A stretch of 64,000 nt of DNA. Source: Epiperipatus broadwayi. Its lineage: Eukaryota; Onychophora; Udeonychophora; Euonychophora; Peripatidae. A program made the translations under genes and the position numbers. The notes under the pieces are model-generated. The model saw only the letters and a list, made by a program, of their open reading frames with translations, had not been told where the DNA came from and searched no databases. Where the stretch lies: the NCBI GenBank assembly GCA_028023455.1, contig JAQFVV010000152.1, forward strand, positions 498,001 through 562,000, in the 5' to 3' direction. This document shows, in pieces, positions 48,464 to 58,650 of this stretch (positions within the stretch are counted from its first letter, which is position 1; the number at the start of each line of letters is the position of its first letter).

Positions 48464-48932
48464 TGCTGCTAACCAATCAGTAAGGTTGGGGATCTGGTAA
48501 TAAATAGTCAGCCTTTTAATGAAAGTAGAGAATGTTAATCTAACAAAATGACTAAATGTGCTCTTATTTGAAACCATTGGCAACATTACACATTTCTATT
48601 ATAGTCATGACACTATAAGTCTACCACAGTGAGGAAAGTCCATGATTGGACTGGAATCTGCAAAGACTAGGACCAACTTGAGGCAAGCTGTCTATTACAG
48701 CCAGAAGAGTCTCTGCTAAAACACATGAGGCAAGCTATTATATACAGGTGGAAGTGAATCCAGTCATGCGGACATGACCAGCCTAGTATTAACTAAGTTT
48801 ATATATGTGATATTGTAATTATTGATTGTATAATATGTATATATTTTTGTTACTAATAAATTATACTAATTATCTTTTGAGTGTTCATATTTTTTATAGC
48901 TGTCGGTTTGAGTCTGCAATTCAGATCAAACA
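48464..48932 (+). repeat. Gypsy element, 5' LTR
   Basis: About 470 bp, matching 52799-53221 throughout (AGTAAGGTTGG, AAATGACTAAATGT, GAGGCAAGCTGTCTATTACA, TGTTACTAATAAATTATACT, CAATTCAGA). It begins near TGCTGCTAAC and ends near CAAACA. TTGTTACTAATAAATTA holds an AATAAA signal. The two LTRs differ at many positions, so the insertion is old. Confidence 0.85.
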
Positions 48933-48941
48933 CGATAGAAT

Positions 48942-49140
48942 TGGTGCAGTCAGACAAAAGAAATATTTTTATCCATGACTGGAAAAATAAAATAAATACA
49001 CAAGTGTGAAGTTAAATGACATTTGTCGTGTTTACAATACAGTGATTAAGCCAACAGATTTGACAAAAGGAATATTCTTCCTACGGACTGGAAAAATAAA
49101 GTAAATATACGAGGGTGACTAAAGACATTTGTTGCATTTG
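48942..49140 (+). repeat. Gypsy leader: primer-binding site and 118-bp tandem repeat
   Basis: TGGTGCAGTCAGAC at 48942, ten bases after the LTR end, is a plausible tRNA primer-binding site. The segment starting GACAAAAGAAATATTTTTAT recurs 118 bases later (GACAAAAGGAATATTCTTCC), sharing ACTGGAAAAATAAA and GACATTTGT. Confidence 0.6.
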
Positions 49141-49259
49141 CAATATAGTTATTTATAAAATTATTTATTGTTAAATATTACATTTTGTTACACAATGAGA
49201 CAGCCAAGAAACCTTGTCAAATTTGATTTGTTATGAAAGTTACTGTAAGCCTGCTCATA

Positions 49260-50030
49260 CAATTAGTTACTCACACTTGGATATGTATGTTTGGGAAGCT
49301 GAAAAGATTCCAGGTGTTTTCTATAAGAAATTTTGAGGCAAGGACTTTATCCCTATTTTCGATTGACTTCATAGTCTCTATGAAAATGTCTTCTGTCTTG
49401 GGAGAGGGGTAGGTGAACTTTTGTTTGCATCTTGCAGCCCACATGGAATAAGTGAGAAAAATGGATAATCTTATAATTGGGAAGTCCCTTGACATTATAC
49501 AATCTTTGATATTGAGAATTCTATAGATCAATAGGGCAGTTGTGCACAATTATGTTTTTTATATTTGGAAAAGCCATACAAGTTTGAATAAGGGGGTTAA
49601 ATGTCTTGTCACTTCTACCACAGTTGTGACATAGAGGGTTTATTTTCCTGAAGTATTTCTTGTGGTGTAAAAACCAGTTAGTCAGCATTGAGTTTAGATT
49701 TATTTTAATGAGGAAATCCAAAAACTTAGGTTCCATCATTAAAAATTTAAATATAGTTGTTATTTTATAATTGCTACATCCTAAACTAGGGCAAGCAGTG
49801 TGGGATTCCGGATTAAGGATATTATGTGCTTCCCATATGGTTAGCTTTTTTCCGAAAGCCTCTACAGAGGATCCATTGGTCTGCATCAAATGAGATATGA
49901 GTTTATTAAGCCACATAATTTTAGATGGGGGAAGGGGAGTATCCATGGGATCTATTTGTAATACAACTGTTTTTTGAGTAAATTTTTTGTTGAGGTTGAA
50001 AACTAATGAGTGTGCCTTTTAATAAAATCA
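49260..50030 (-). pseudogene. 3' fragment of a different LINE nested in the gypsy leader
   Basis: Minus frames 49946-49521 (MDTPLPPSKIMWLNKLISHL, then NPLCHNCGRSDKTFNPLI and CMAF) and 49549-49271 (RLSIFLTYSMWAARCKQKF) are joined by a frameshift near 49535. The CHNCGRSD ... C arrangement is the zinc-binding motif downstream of the RT in L1-like LINEs, and the following helix with MWAAR fits the same tail. No RT box is included, so it is a 5'-truncated copy. Its clade differs from the surrounding RTE element. Confidence 0.6.
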
Positions 50031-50291
50031 CTTAGATCTCTGCTCAAATAAAAAATCAGATTCAACAGATCTGAGAGAAAAAATGACAGCAAACATTATA
50101 GGCAGGTCAATGGAAGGCTTAAACCAATCACAAGAGCTTTATTCAAAACAAAGTGACAGAAGCTTGCCCTAGTGGATTGTTAGTTGTATCACTATCGATT
50201 TTTGAACAATTATGAAGTCTAGTTGTAAAATTAACAAATGAGAGGTAATTTGCAATTACTTCTCTCGTGAGTTAACAATAGAAATAAACTA

Positions 50292-50546
50292 ATGGCTAAT
50301 TTTGCTGGGTGTATGGAAACTTTTGATCCAGTTCACCTGGTCAAGCTATAAAGAACGATTGATATTTTATCTACAGGCTAACCAGGTCAAAAATCCTGAG
50401 GTAAAATTAGCCATATTAAAGACCATAATAGGTTGGCAAACATACGAGATCCTGAAGTCTCAATCTATGTCAGAAATGCCTTCTGACCTAGATTTTGACA
50501 AAATGTTAGTGATTCTCACAGATTATTTCCCCCAAAACCTCTGACA
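50292..50546 (+). pseudogene. Gypsy element Gag core
   Basis: ATG 50292 starts MANFAGCMETFDPVHLVKL. A one-base shift near 50345 leads into the frame 50302-50544 with WSSYKERLIFYLQANQV, KLAILKTIIGWQTYEIL, and LVILTDYFPQNL. This is the conserved Gag core of Ty3/gypsy elements related to the K02A2.6 type. The particle-forming domain is largely kept, but the frame is broken. Confidence 0.8.
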
Positions 50547-50809
50547 ATAATGCAAAGATATTATTTCAATGTCTGCATCCAATAACGGGGGAGAAAAGTC
50601 AGAGAGTTCACAATATGATCACAATATAAAGACTAAAATTCTAATGATGCCAGATTTAGATTTTTAATCAGCTTTAGCCCAAGAAATATTATCAGTCTAT
50701 AACTAGTCAAGCAAATCCATAAAAAAATTATTAATTATGATGTGCAAAAAAATCCTGTCAAACATTGGATCGTTCAACACTCAGTCAGCTCACATAATTC
50801 AGCATCAAA

Positions 50810-50950
50810 GAGTATAAAGAATTGCTATAGATGTGATGAACAAATGCACACACATACACACACCACTATACGACATGCACGTTTTGCAAGTGAGTCGGAC
50901 ATATAGAAGCTGCTTATATAAAATTAAAAAGACTTTGCCAATGTGAGAAT
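50810..50950 (+). pseudogene. Gypsy element nucleocapsid zinc-knuckle region
   Basis: KNCYRCDEQMHTHTHTTIRH followed by a Cys-poor decayed second knuckle (VGHIEAAYIKLKR) matches the double-knuckle RNA-binding end of Gag in this gypsy clade. Stops are present between 50546 and 50810. Confidence 0.5.
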
Positions 50951-51029
50951 GGAAAAAACTCAATCCAAAAAAACTGTAAAGCCAATTATAAGAAAAATAA
51001 ACAAGTTGCTTGTATAAATCATATAAAAG

Positions 51030-51480
51030 ATAATTAGTCTGTATTTAAACACAAGAACAGGTACAATTACTATGTCTAACAATACAATATGCCTACCACT
51101 GGTAGTAGCATCAGGTGATCCTAGTAACTTAGTAGGCCATGATTGGTTCATTCACTTAGGCTTTGCTGTGACAAAAGTGAACCAGGTCACAACATTAAAT
51201 AAATTAAAATCTTATTACTCATATGTATTCAATAAAGAGATGGATATGTACTTGGAACAACCAATCCATTTACCACTAAATAGAGAAGTAAAACCCATTG
51301 GTTGTCAGTTCTGATCACTTCCATTGGCTTTGAGAACTGAAATGGAAGCAGAGGCTTCAAACAATCTAATAACATCAAGTAAATCAATTAACATAATTGA
51401 CTTTGAATCAAATAGACCACTAAACAGTAAGTCAGTGGCTATGTGGACCACTAATGATCCTGGATTTTAAAAAAGTTCAA
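51030..51480 (+). pseudogene. Gypsy element protease end and start of RT
   Basis: The frame 51072-51314 reads MSNNTICLPLVVASGDPSNL and VGHDWFIHLGF, the second half of the protease with its LLGxDWL block. It runs into LNREVKPIGCQF and, after a stop at 51312, PLALRTEMEAE, the RT N-terminal PxxLR block. The rest of RT and RNase H is missing: the sequence passes from here to the integrase region within about 100 bases, so a large internal deletion has occurred. Confidence 0.7.
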
Positions 51481-51589
51481 AAATGGAACCAATAGAGTTG
51501 GACAAATAAAAAAAACAGATGAATTGCATTCAGCGTACTGGACACAAAGGTTGAACATATCTCAACCGCACGTCTGTATTATCTGGGGA

Positions 51590-52160
51590 TTCATAGTTGT
51601 GATTTCCCCAGCTGAACATTCCCAGATGCTCAGTCTGTTACATAAGGTGCATCCAGGGACTGTCTGAATGAAGATGCTGCAAGAACATATGTGTGATGGC
51701 CTACCTTAAATGCTGATATTTAAACCAAGGTCCACCACTGCTGGAAGTGCAAAATGAATCAAAATATGCCAGCAAAAGACAAAACAGCTCAGTGATCTAA
51801 ATTGAAGAGCCCTGGTCTAGATTCCATGTGGACCATGCAGGCCCATGGAAAGGCAAACTGCCATTGATAGTAGTTGACTCATATTCCAAATGGCTGGAGG
51901 TGGTGGCAGTCCCATCACTTCAGTCCACAGCAACAATAGGATTTCTTAGGAAGTTATTTGCAACTCATGAACTATCTAAAACAATAGTATCAGATAATGA
52001 CATAGCGTTTACAGCAAGTGCATCCAAAATGTTTGGAATAATAAAGCCTACCATTTAATCCAGAAAGCAATGGCCAGGCAGAGAGACAAGTTCAAGAAGC
52101 AAAAAACTGCTAACAAAGATGGATACAGAAAGCTAGAACACCATAATTGCTAGAACACTA
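51590..52160 (+). pseudogene. Gypsy element integrase
   Basis: A zinc-binding HSQMLSLLHKVHPGTV with MKMLQEHM lies near 51615-51690 and a CWKC-like pair near 51745. The catalytic core follows in the frame 51828-52058: DHAGPWKGKLPLIVVDSYSK (first Asp), FLRKLFATHELSKTIVSDND (second Asp). The third acidic residue falls in the decayed NPESNGQAERQ-type region near 52060-52090, visible in the next frame. The enzyme would join element DNA to the host. Frameshifted and inactive. Confidence 0.8.
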
Positions 52161-52199
52161 CTAGCACAGCAGCAATAGGAGAACTGATATTTAATAGAC

Positions 52200-52795
52200 A
52201 TGTATGAAGCAATGTGTCAGCTCTGAAACCTGATTCCAAATATGAACAAAAAGAAAATAGCTAATAAAAGTGCAAATAGGCATTCATGTGCTAGCAGAAT
52301 ATACAATGGATCCACAAAGTAAATGTCAGTGGTGGTTACACAACTGAAGGATTATATTCTATAGTCATTCAGACAGCATATAGTTATCAATATCATCACC
52401 ACTTAAACCTAGATTGAATCATATAGAAAATAAAGACAGCAGCAAACCAAACAAACAGGGAAAAGTACATCAAGCAAAGATGATGATCACCAAACTGAAG
52501 ATAGCAGCATATCAGACAAACATCCAGGGACAAAACCATCAAGCAAGAATGATGATGAACAAGACAAGAACAACAATAAATCTGAGAAACCAACAAAGTG
52601 GACAACACATTATTCAGCTTATTTATATGATTATGATCACTTTAGCTGGGGGGATATCATATTTCACCAGAAATGGACTAGCCCAGATTCCCTTATCTGA
52701 TTAGATTGAGAATTCAATTCCTATAACCAATGATAAAAAGATATGTAAAACACAGTGAATGGTTAGTACTGACCAATAGGCAGTGATGCTCTCAG
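52200..52795 (+). other. Gypsy element 3' region
   Basis: Decayed sequence between integrase and 3' LTR, with a hydrophilic Lys/Gln/Asn-rich open frame at 52414-52704 likely derived from the integrase C-terminal extension. Nothing more is recognised. Confidence 0.45.
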
Positions 52796-52798
52796 AAT

Positions 52799-53221
52799 GA
52801 TGGCTGCCAGTAAGGTTGGCAATCTAGTAATAAATATTCAGTCTTTTATGATGCAAGCAGAGAATGTCAGTCTAATCTAAATGACTAAATGTACTTTCAT
52901 TTGAAACCACTGCCCAACTGTGTAAGTTTCTATTGTACCCATTATATTACAAATCTAACACAGTGAGGCAAGTCCTTGATAGGACTGGAAGATGCAAAGA
53001 CTAGGGCCATCTTGAGGCAAGCTGTCTATTACAGCCAGAAGAAACTTGGCTAAAACTCATAAGGCAAGCTATTATATACAGCTGGAAGTGAGTCCAATTA
53101 TTTAGCCCAGGTTGTATAATATGTATTTATATTTGTTACTAATAAATTATACTCATTAACTTTTGGGTGTTCATATTTTTTATAACTGTCAGATTTGAGT
53201 CCACAATTCAGACCAAAAACA
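52799..53221 (+). repeat. Gypsy element, 3' LTR
   Basis: Matches the 5' LTR over its whole length with scattered substitutions and a deletion of about 40 bases relative to the 5' copy (after AGTGAGTCCAATTATT). It ends CAATTCAGACC near 53213-53221, where RTE LINE sequence resumes. Confidence 0.85.
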
Positions 53222-53614
53222 ACAATATTCTTTGTCATATTTTTTTGCATCTCAACATCATTACTGCATTCTTTAAATCTTCTGATATAGACATTTGGTA
53301 TAAGATTTTTACAACAAATTTTCTATTTTTTCATTGACTTCTTTTAAGGTGTTGGTTTTAATTCCATCATATCCTGGAGGTTTTTTTTCATTAGATTTAA
53401 TTACATGTTTCATTTAGTATATTGAAAAATTCAGATGATGTAATAAAACTGTTTATAGATCTTTTTCACACATTGCATAATAAGTAACACCTTTTCTTCT
53501 TATTTCTGAAAAAACTTTTATCTTTTATGCTCTTCTAGAGCTCTTCTTGCCAATTCTCAATTATATTCTTTTACAGTGTTGTCTCTTTTTCATTCAATTT
53601 TATAAAGCTCTAGA
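53222..53614 (-). pseudogene. RTE LINE, start of reverse transcriptase
   Basis: On the minus strand a PGYDGIKTNTLKE segment (about 53340-53385) matches the KAPGxDGIxxExLK block that opens the RT domain of RTE-type LINEs, preceded by a LARRALEEHKR-like sequence. The piece stops at the right LTR of the gypsy element and continues at 48463. Confidence 0.65.
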
Positions 53615-53628
53615 TATTCAATTATTCT

Positions 53629-53734
53629 CCCCCCCCATGTGCCATAGCATCAGCTGGGATGCAAACCTGCTATCCCAGGACAACTGCTTATAAAGCAGCT
53701 GTCACTGATCTCTCGACCACCAATGCCTGACTAT
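53629..53734 (-). mobile_element. tRNA-derived SINE, copy 4
   Basis: 106 bp between exact 14-bp target duplications TATTCAATTATTCT at 53615-53628 and 53735-53748. The tail on the minus strand is a run of G rather than A. It is inserted in the RTE LINE between endonuclease and RT. Confidence 0.9.
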
Positions 53735-53748
53735 TATTCAATTATTCT

Positions 53749-54341
53749 TAATGGATTATTTAAACATATTTTCACATTTTTTTATTTCTTAATACATTCT
53801 GATCTCAATAAAAGATGTAATGGTAAATCATTGCTTTTATTGCATCAGCTGACTTTTTTTACAGTTTTTAGTGATCTACTAGTTATCCTGCAACTGATTT
53901 TATCCCAATTCACCCACCCAGAGTTTTTGAAATTTAGGAGCATCAACTAGCAATGCTGTTTCTTAATAATTTTCCATTTCTCTAGTTTTGTATTAACTTG
54001 AATCATATATTCCATCAATCTATGATCACTTCCTACATTTAATATATTAAGAACATTTATATCTTTAAAAATATATTTTCTGTTAGTTTCAATTTTTCTC
54101 TAATGTTCATTTGTATACTTCTATGTACAATTCCATTTTTTTTAAAAAGACAAAAATGTATAATATACAGTTTTCCTTTTTCGAAAAATTCCACAAATCT
54201 GTGTTGTCTATTACTTTTATCAGCATAACTAAATTTATTTCCAGAATTGTCATCTTCCAATCATTTACTAATTTAATCATTAAAGTTTTCCTTGACAATT
54301 TTAAGGATTGTTTGGTCTGATCAAGCGAATATTGTACATAT
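53749..54341 (-). pseudogene. RTE LINE, apurinic-type endonuclease C-terminal part
   Basis: Frame 54260-54057 reads NRQHRFVEFFEKGKLYIIHF and FKKNGIVHRSI, matching the region of RTE endonucleases before the final motifs. After a shift, VLNILNVGSDHRLMEY (about 54070-54000) is the GSDHRLV-type motif, where the His is the catalytic base that helps nick target DNA. The N-terminal half of the endonuclease is missing or lies beyond the element at 54356. Stops and shifts show the copy is dead. Confidence 0.7.
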
Positions 54342-54355
54342 ACTCAACTTTTATT

Positions 54356-54978
54356 AAAACAGGCAAAACTCTCCACACAGTAGTGCCACTCAGTGTAAGC
54401 CAGGGTAATGAATGGATGCCCAAAGACATGCATAAAATCCCTATCTAGGGCATACTCATCCAATAAGTCCAGACAAATTTCTAGCTTGTGGCTTTCATCA
54501 GTGATGAGCCTGGAAACTGAAAGCACTGCACCTAGATCTTAGGATATAATGCAACCCTCTAACAGCCATCTTTTATCTCTACTTAACTACAACAATATGA
54601 GAATAAAATTGAAAATACAATATTTTCAATCCAAGCTCATTAGCTTATATAGTATACAGGTCTGAACTCAGTTCAGTACCCATATATTTTGGAGTCTTTG
54701 GTTCATTAATAACCATAGTCACCACTATCCTATTAGGCAGGATTGGTATTAAACCACTAAACATCACATGATCACCATTTCTCATGCTTGGACTTAACTG
54801 GTAGTCAAACACACAAAACTCCCCATACAGTAGTGCCACTCAAGTGTAAGCCTTCTGGCATCCATTGATTACTCTGACTTGCACTGAGTGTCATTATTGT
54901 ATGAAGAGTTTTGCCTGTTTTAATAACAGTTAAGAGTAATCATAAGAAATGGTGATCATGTGAAGTTTAATGGTTTAC
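54356..54978. mobile_element. Short non-autonomous element, long copy
   Basis: Flanked by ACTCAACTTTTATT (54342-54355) and ACTCAACTTTATT (54979-54991). It starts AAAACAGGCAAAACTC and carries the inverted partner GAGTTTTGCCTGTTTT near 54900-54915, then a terminal tail with TGGTGATCATGTGAAGTTTAATGG. The central part contains a second, inverted partial tail and left arm (about 54740-54850), so this copy is internally duplicated relative to the 359-bp copy at 63586. Confidence 0.75.
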
Positions 54979-54991
54979 ACTCAACTTTATT

Positions 54992-57900
54992 ACAATGAAA
55001 GCTTGTTGGAACATGAAATTGAATTCTCACCATATGGTCTCTTCATTTAATTTAAATAAATAATTTTGTCACTGTATATGATATACCTACAATCTCCATA
55101 ATGTTATTTTTTTTTTTGCATTTATAATAAATTCCATTATAGTTGTACTTCCAATGTTTGTGCTTTTTTACTACAATATGTACCTGCTTTTAAAAACAAT
55201 TGTCTCTCTTCATCTTTTTCTTTAAATTGACAAAGGCCACAAATATCCTATTTAATATTAAACAAATTATCCCAATTCATACAATCTTTTATTTGAATGT
55301 GATCTGCAAAAGGGAGTCATCAAATTTCAGTTGAGGTCTACAATAAAATGACTCTTGGTCTCTTTTGCTTTCGATTGTCAACTTCTATCTTGGATAATGA
55401 ATTTACAGCCTCTTAAAAATGAAATCTATAGATCAGGTTTTATGACATTTTTTTATAAATATCTGTAAAAGAGAGAATTCATTTACACACACCTTCGTCC
55501 TGCCTTCAAAAACTCAAAACTGACATTTTAACTAAGAACTATCAGGCAACTGAGAGAAGCCCAGAGGGGATTTTGATGTAAAAATCAGAAAATTGGAAGC
55601 CTATCCATGTTCATTTACTATATGAGGAACAACTGTTGTAACAACATTGTGTGAAATGGGAGTACAAATTTGCCTTACTTGATTTTTTTTAAGGCCACAA
55701 AAACAAATGGAAAAGTTCTTTTTTTTAAGTAACAGCAAACTCATTTCTGCAGCCAAAATGATTTTTATCATTTGACTTTAAAATTCGTGATTTTGATTAA
55801 GAATGGAAAAAACAATCCAAACCCTCTTAGAAGTGAAATATATTTATGTGTATTTATGTAGAAAGAGTTTGTTGATAACTGAAAGGATATACTTTGAAGT
55901 TTCTTTAAGGCTTTAAAGAAACTTTGCAGAAAACCTATCTAAGGTCTAATTCATGTTTTTATTGTTGCAATTGTTATTGAAATATAATTATTTATAAAAT
56001 GAACAAATATTCTTGGGTCAATTACCAGCATGCATAATTCAGCATAATCATAATGTGTTTAGTAACTTTCTATCTTAAGTTTTAGATCAAGAAATAACAT
56101 AGTCTATTCTAAATTGCATGATAGTTTTTACTGAAATATCCAATGAATTTTTTGAGTTTGGGAAGAATGTGTGTGTAAATATTTTCAGTAGATATTTGTA
56201 ATCATAATAAATAAACTAAATTATGACCCTCAAATTCACCGGAAATTGTGATGACCCTAGCTAAACCCCTTATTGTAAACTCAGCCTACCAATCATTGAC
56301 AATATAAATAATTAGGTATGGAACAACTGCAGACCAGTTTAAGTGTAGAATCCTTATATGAACTGGAAGAATTATTTAATATTAATTATTACATTGTTGG
56401 ATTTTGTCAAGATACAAAAGTTAAATGACAATTGATTTAAAAAGTGGACACTTACATATTACAAAGGCACAAACACAGAGTGAAGTAGGAATTATTATAA
56501 ATAAAAAAAATAGGAAAATAACATTATAGAAATTGGTAGGACATCAAATAAAGTGGTAAAATTAGTTATTCAATTAATGGGAGATAGGAAATGTAGATAA
56601 TTCTGACTTATGTCTCAACAAGTTCCCATTGTGATGAAGAAGTAGAAGATATTTGGTGGAATGTAGGAGTGTTTTTGATTAGATAAAACAACATTTTAAA
56701 ATTATCATGGTAGAAAGGAGTAAACATGCTGAGGGTAAATTTTGTTACAGTGATAGAAAGGAGAAAGATGACAGATTTTAGAAGTTTTCAAATAAATAAA
56801 TATATATATATAATGTATTTTTTCTTTGAGAAAAATGTTAAATAGATGTGAACATGGTTGCATCTAAATGAAGTTACAGAAGAATTGTATTAATATTTTG
56901 ACTAGAAGAAATGTTGTATTTCAAAATTGTATTGCTTTTAATGTTTCAACATAGGAAATGACATCAATTAATAATATGTAAGATACATGTTATTGCAAAA
57001 TTAGAGAGACATAAACTATTAAAAACGTTAGTATTATTCCTAATCTTCAGATATACTCTAAACAAATTTAATTAGAACTTGCAACATTTTAAAATAATAG
57101 CAAATGAAAACGGTTTAGACTTAACTGTTATTAATAAAAAGTTAATTGATATTCTATTAAACACTCTAACAAAGATTGCCAATACAAAAAAGCTGAAATC
57201 TATCAGTAAATTGTCTACTGAGACAAAACAATGTGTGATGAAGAAGGAAATATGAATATATTTAAAAATGGTCCATTAAAAAGAAATGAATATCTGGAGT
57301 TTTATAAAATGCCAAAAAGAATTATTATTATTATATAAAAATATATTTATGAATTTGAAAGAAAAATTATAAAACAAAGAATTTAAGTCTCAAAAGTGTG
57401 AAAAAATATCCTAGTGTTTAAAGGAAAAATCATTCCTGTAATGGGAAGTAAAAAATGAAATTACTATTAAAATAATACACCATGAAAAGTGTGAATGAAT
57501 TCTATAGAGAATTATACAGTAACAAAAAAAAATATCCCTAAAATTATTATATTAAATTTCTATAATTATACAAGATTGCTAACACTTTTTATTAAAAACT
57601 GATACTAAAAATGATTTATAAATTAAAAAAATCAAGATTTGAAAAGAAAAAGTATGTTAAAGGATTTTTTTAAACTTAATTTTTAAGTACATTAATGGAT
57701 CGGATCATATTTGAAAAGAAAATGGTGAAATACTTATTGTTGATTTTATGAAAGGATATGTCCCTCTTTGTTTATTTAAAATTAACTAATTATAGTAAGG
57801 TTGGATGTAAAAAAAAAAAACTGTTTGTAATAGATTTCAATTCTGATATTAAAACACCTGTTGACAAAATTGGAGAATTTTGTTTTAAAAAAACTCTATA

Positions 57901-58478
57901 TGATTGGATTTCTAAATATTCAATTAAATAATATTGTAATTCATAAAAACATCAATATTTTGTCATTAAAAATATGTAATGTTACATAATGTTTTTATAT
58001 ATTTATATTTAATTAAATATTAGAAATAGTTTATAACTTGCTTATTTTCTAGTTTCATATTTTATTTACTATCAAACAATATTTTAAATAATATACCGAA
58101 ACATCTAATTAACATAAATTTGAATACGCCCCCTCATCGCTATAAACCGTTTTATTTTTATTTTGCACAGCTATGATTATGAAGCCATAGAGCTTTGAAA
58201 GCGCTAAGCTTTAAATAAATTTAATAACATATAACTTCTTTAACGAGCGTTATAAGCGCATAAGTATTGATATTACTATCATTTGTAAAATTTCATCATT
58301 CAGTTATTATTTGCATGCATTTAAAATTATTTTAGTAATTAATATTTTATGTTTATTTAAAATAATATACACTAATTTGTTCTATTATTTCATATATTGA
58401 TACTGTAGAAACAAAAACATGATTGTTTTTTTTTTATTATAAATAATTGTACTATAAGTAAAATACTATAAATAAACA
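54992..58478. other. AT-rich intron, nothing recognised
   Basis: Low-complexity AT-rich DNA. 58120-58270 is slightly richer in GC (CGCCCCCTCATCGCTATAAAC) and could be a regulatory patch, with no further support. Confidence 0.5.
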
Positions 58479-58650
58479 AATTCCTCTTCCTCCTTCTTTG
58501 TTTCCTTTTTATTCTCATTTTTCTCCTCTTTCTATTGTCCTTTTTTACTTTCTCTTTTTTCTTCTTTCTTTTTTTTATACCACTTCTCTTTCTTCTTCTT
58601 TTGTTGCTTTTTTCTTATTTCTTTTTCTCATTTTTCTTTTTATTATTACT
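58479..58650 (+). repeat. Long polypyrimidine tract
   Basis: About 170 bases almost purely C and T on the plus strand with only scattered purines. Capable in principle of triplex formation. Confidence 0.8.

Larger units (their letters stand above)
45660..54341 (-). mobile_element. RTE-type LINE split by three later insertions
   Basis: Protein pieces of one LINE follow one another on the minus strand: endonuclease end (54300-53750 with GSDHRLMEYMIQ), pre-RT and RT start (53614-53222), RT middle (48463-48014), RT catalytic box and C-terminus (46410-45683). The gaps are filled by a SINE (53629-53734), a gypsy element (about 48464-53221) and an unidentified 1.6-kb insertion (46411-48013). The order and strand of the four pieces are exactly those of one element, which is the main evidence. 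Confidence 0.78.

Noticed and set aside
49271-49946. Host zinc-finger gene
   Set aside because: The CxxC...C motif plus following helix fits a LINE tail, it is frameshifted, and it lies inside a gypsy element.
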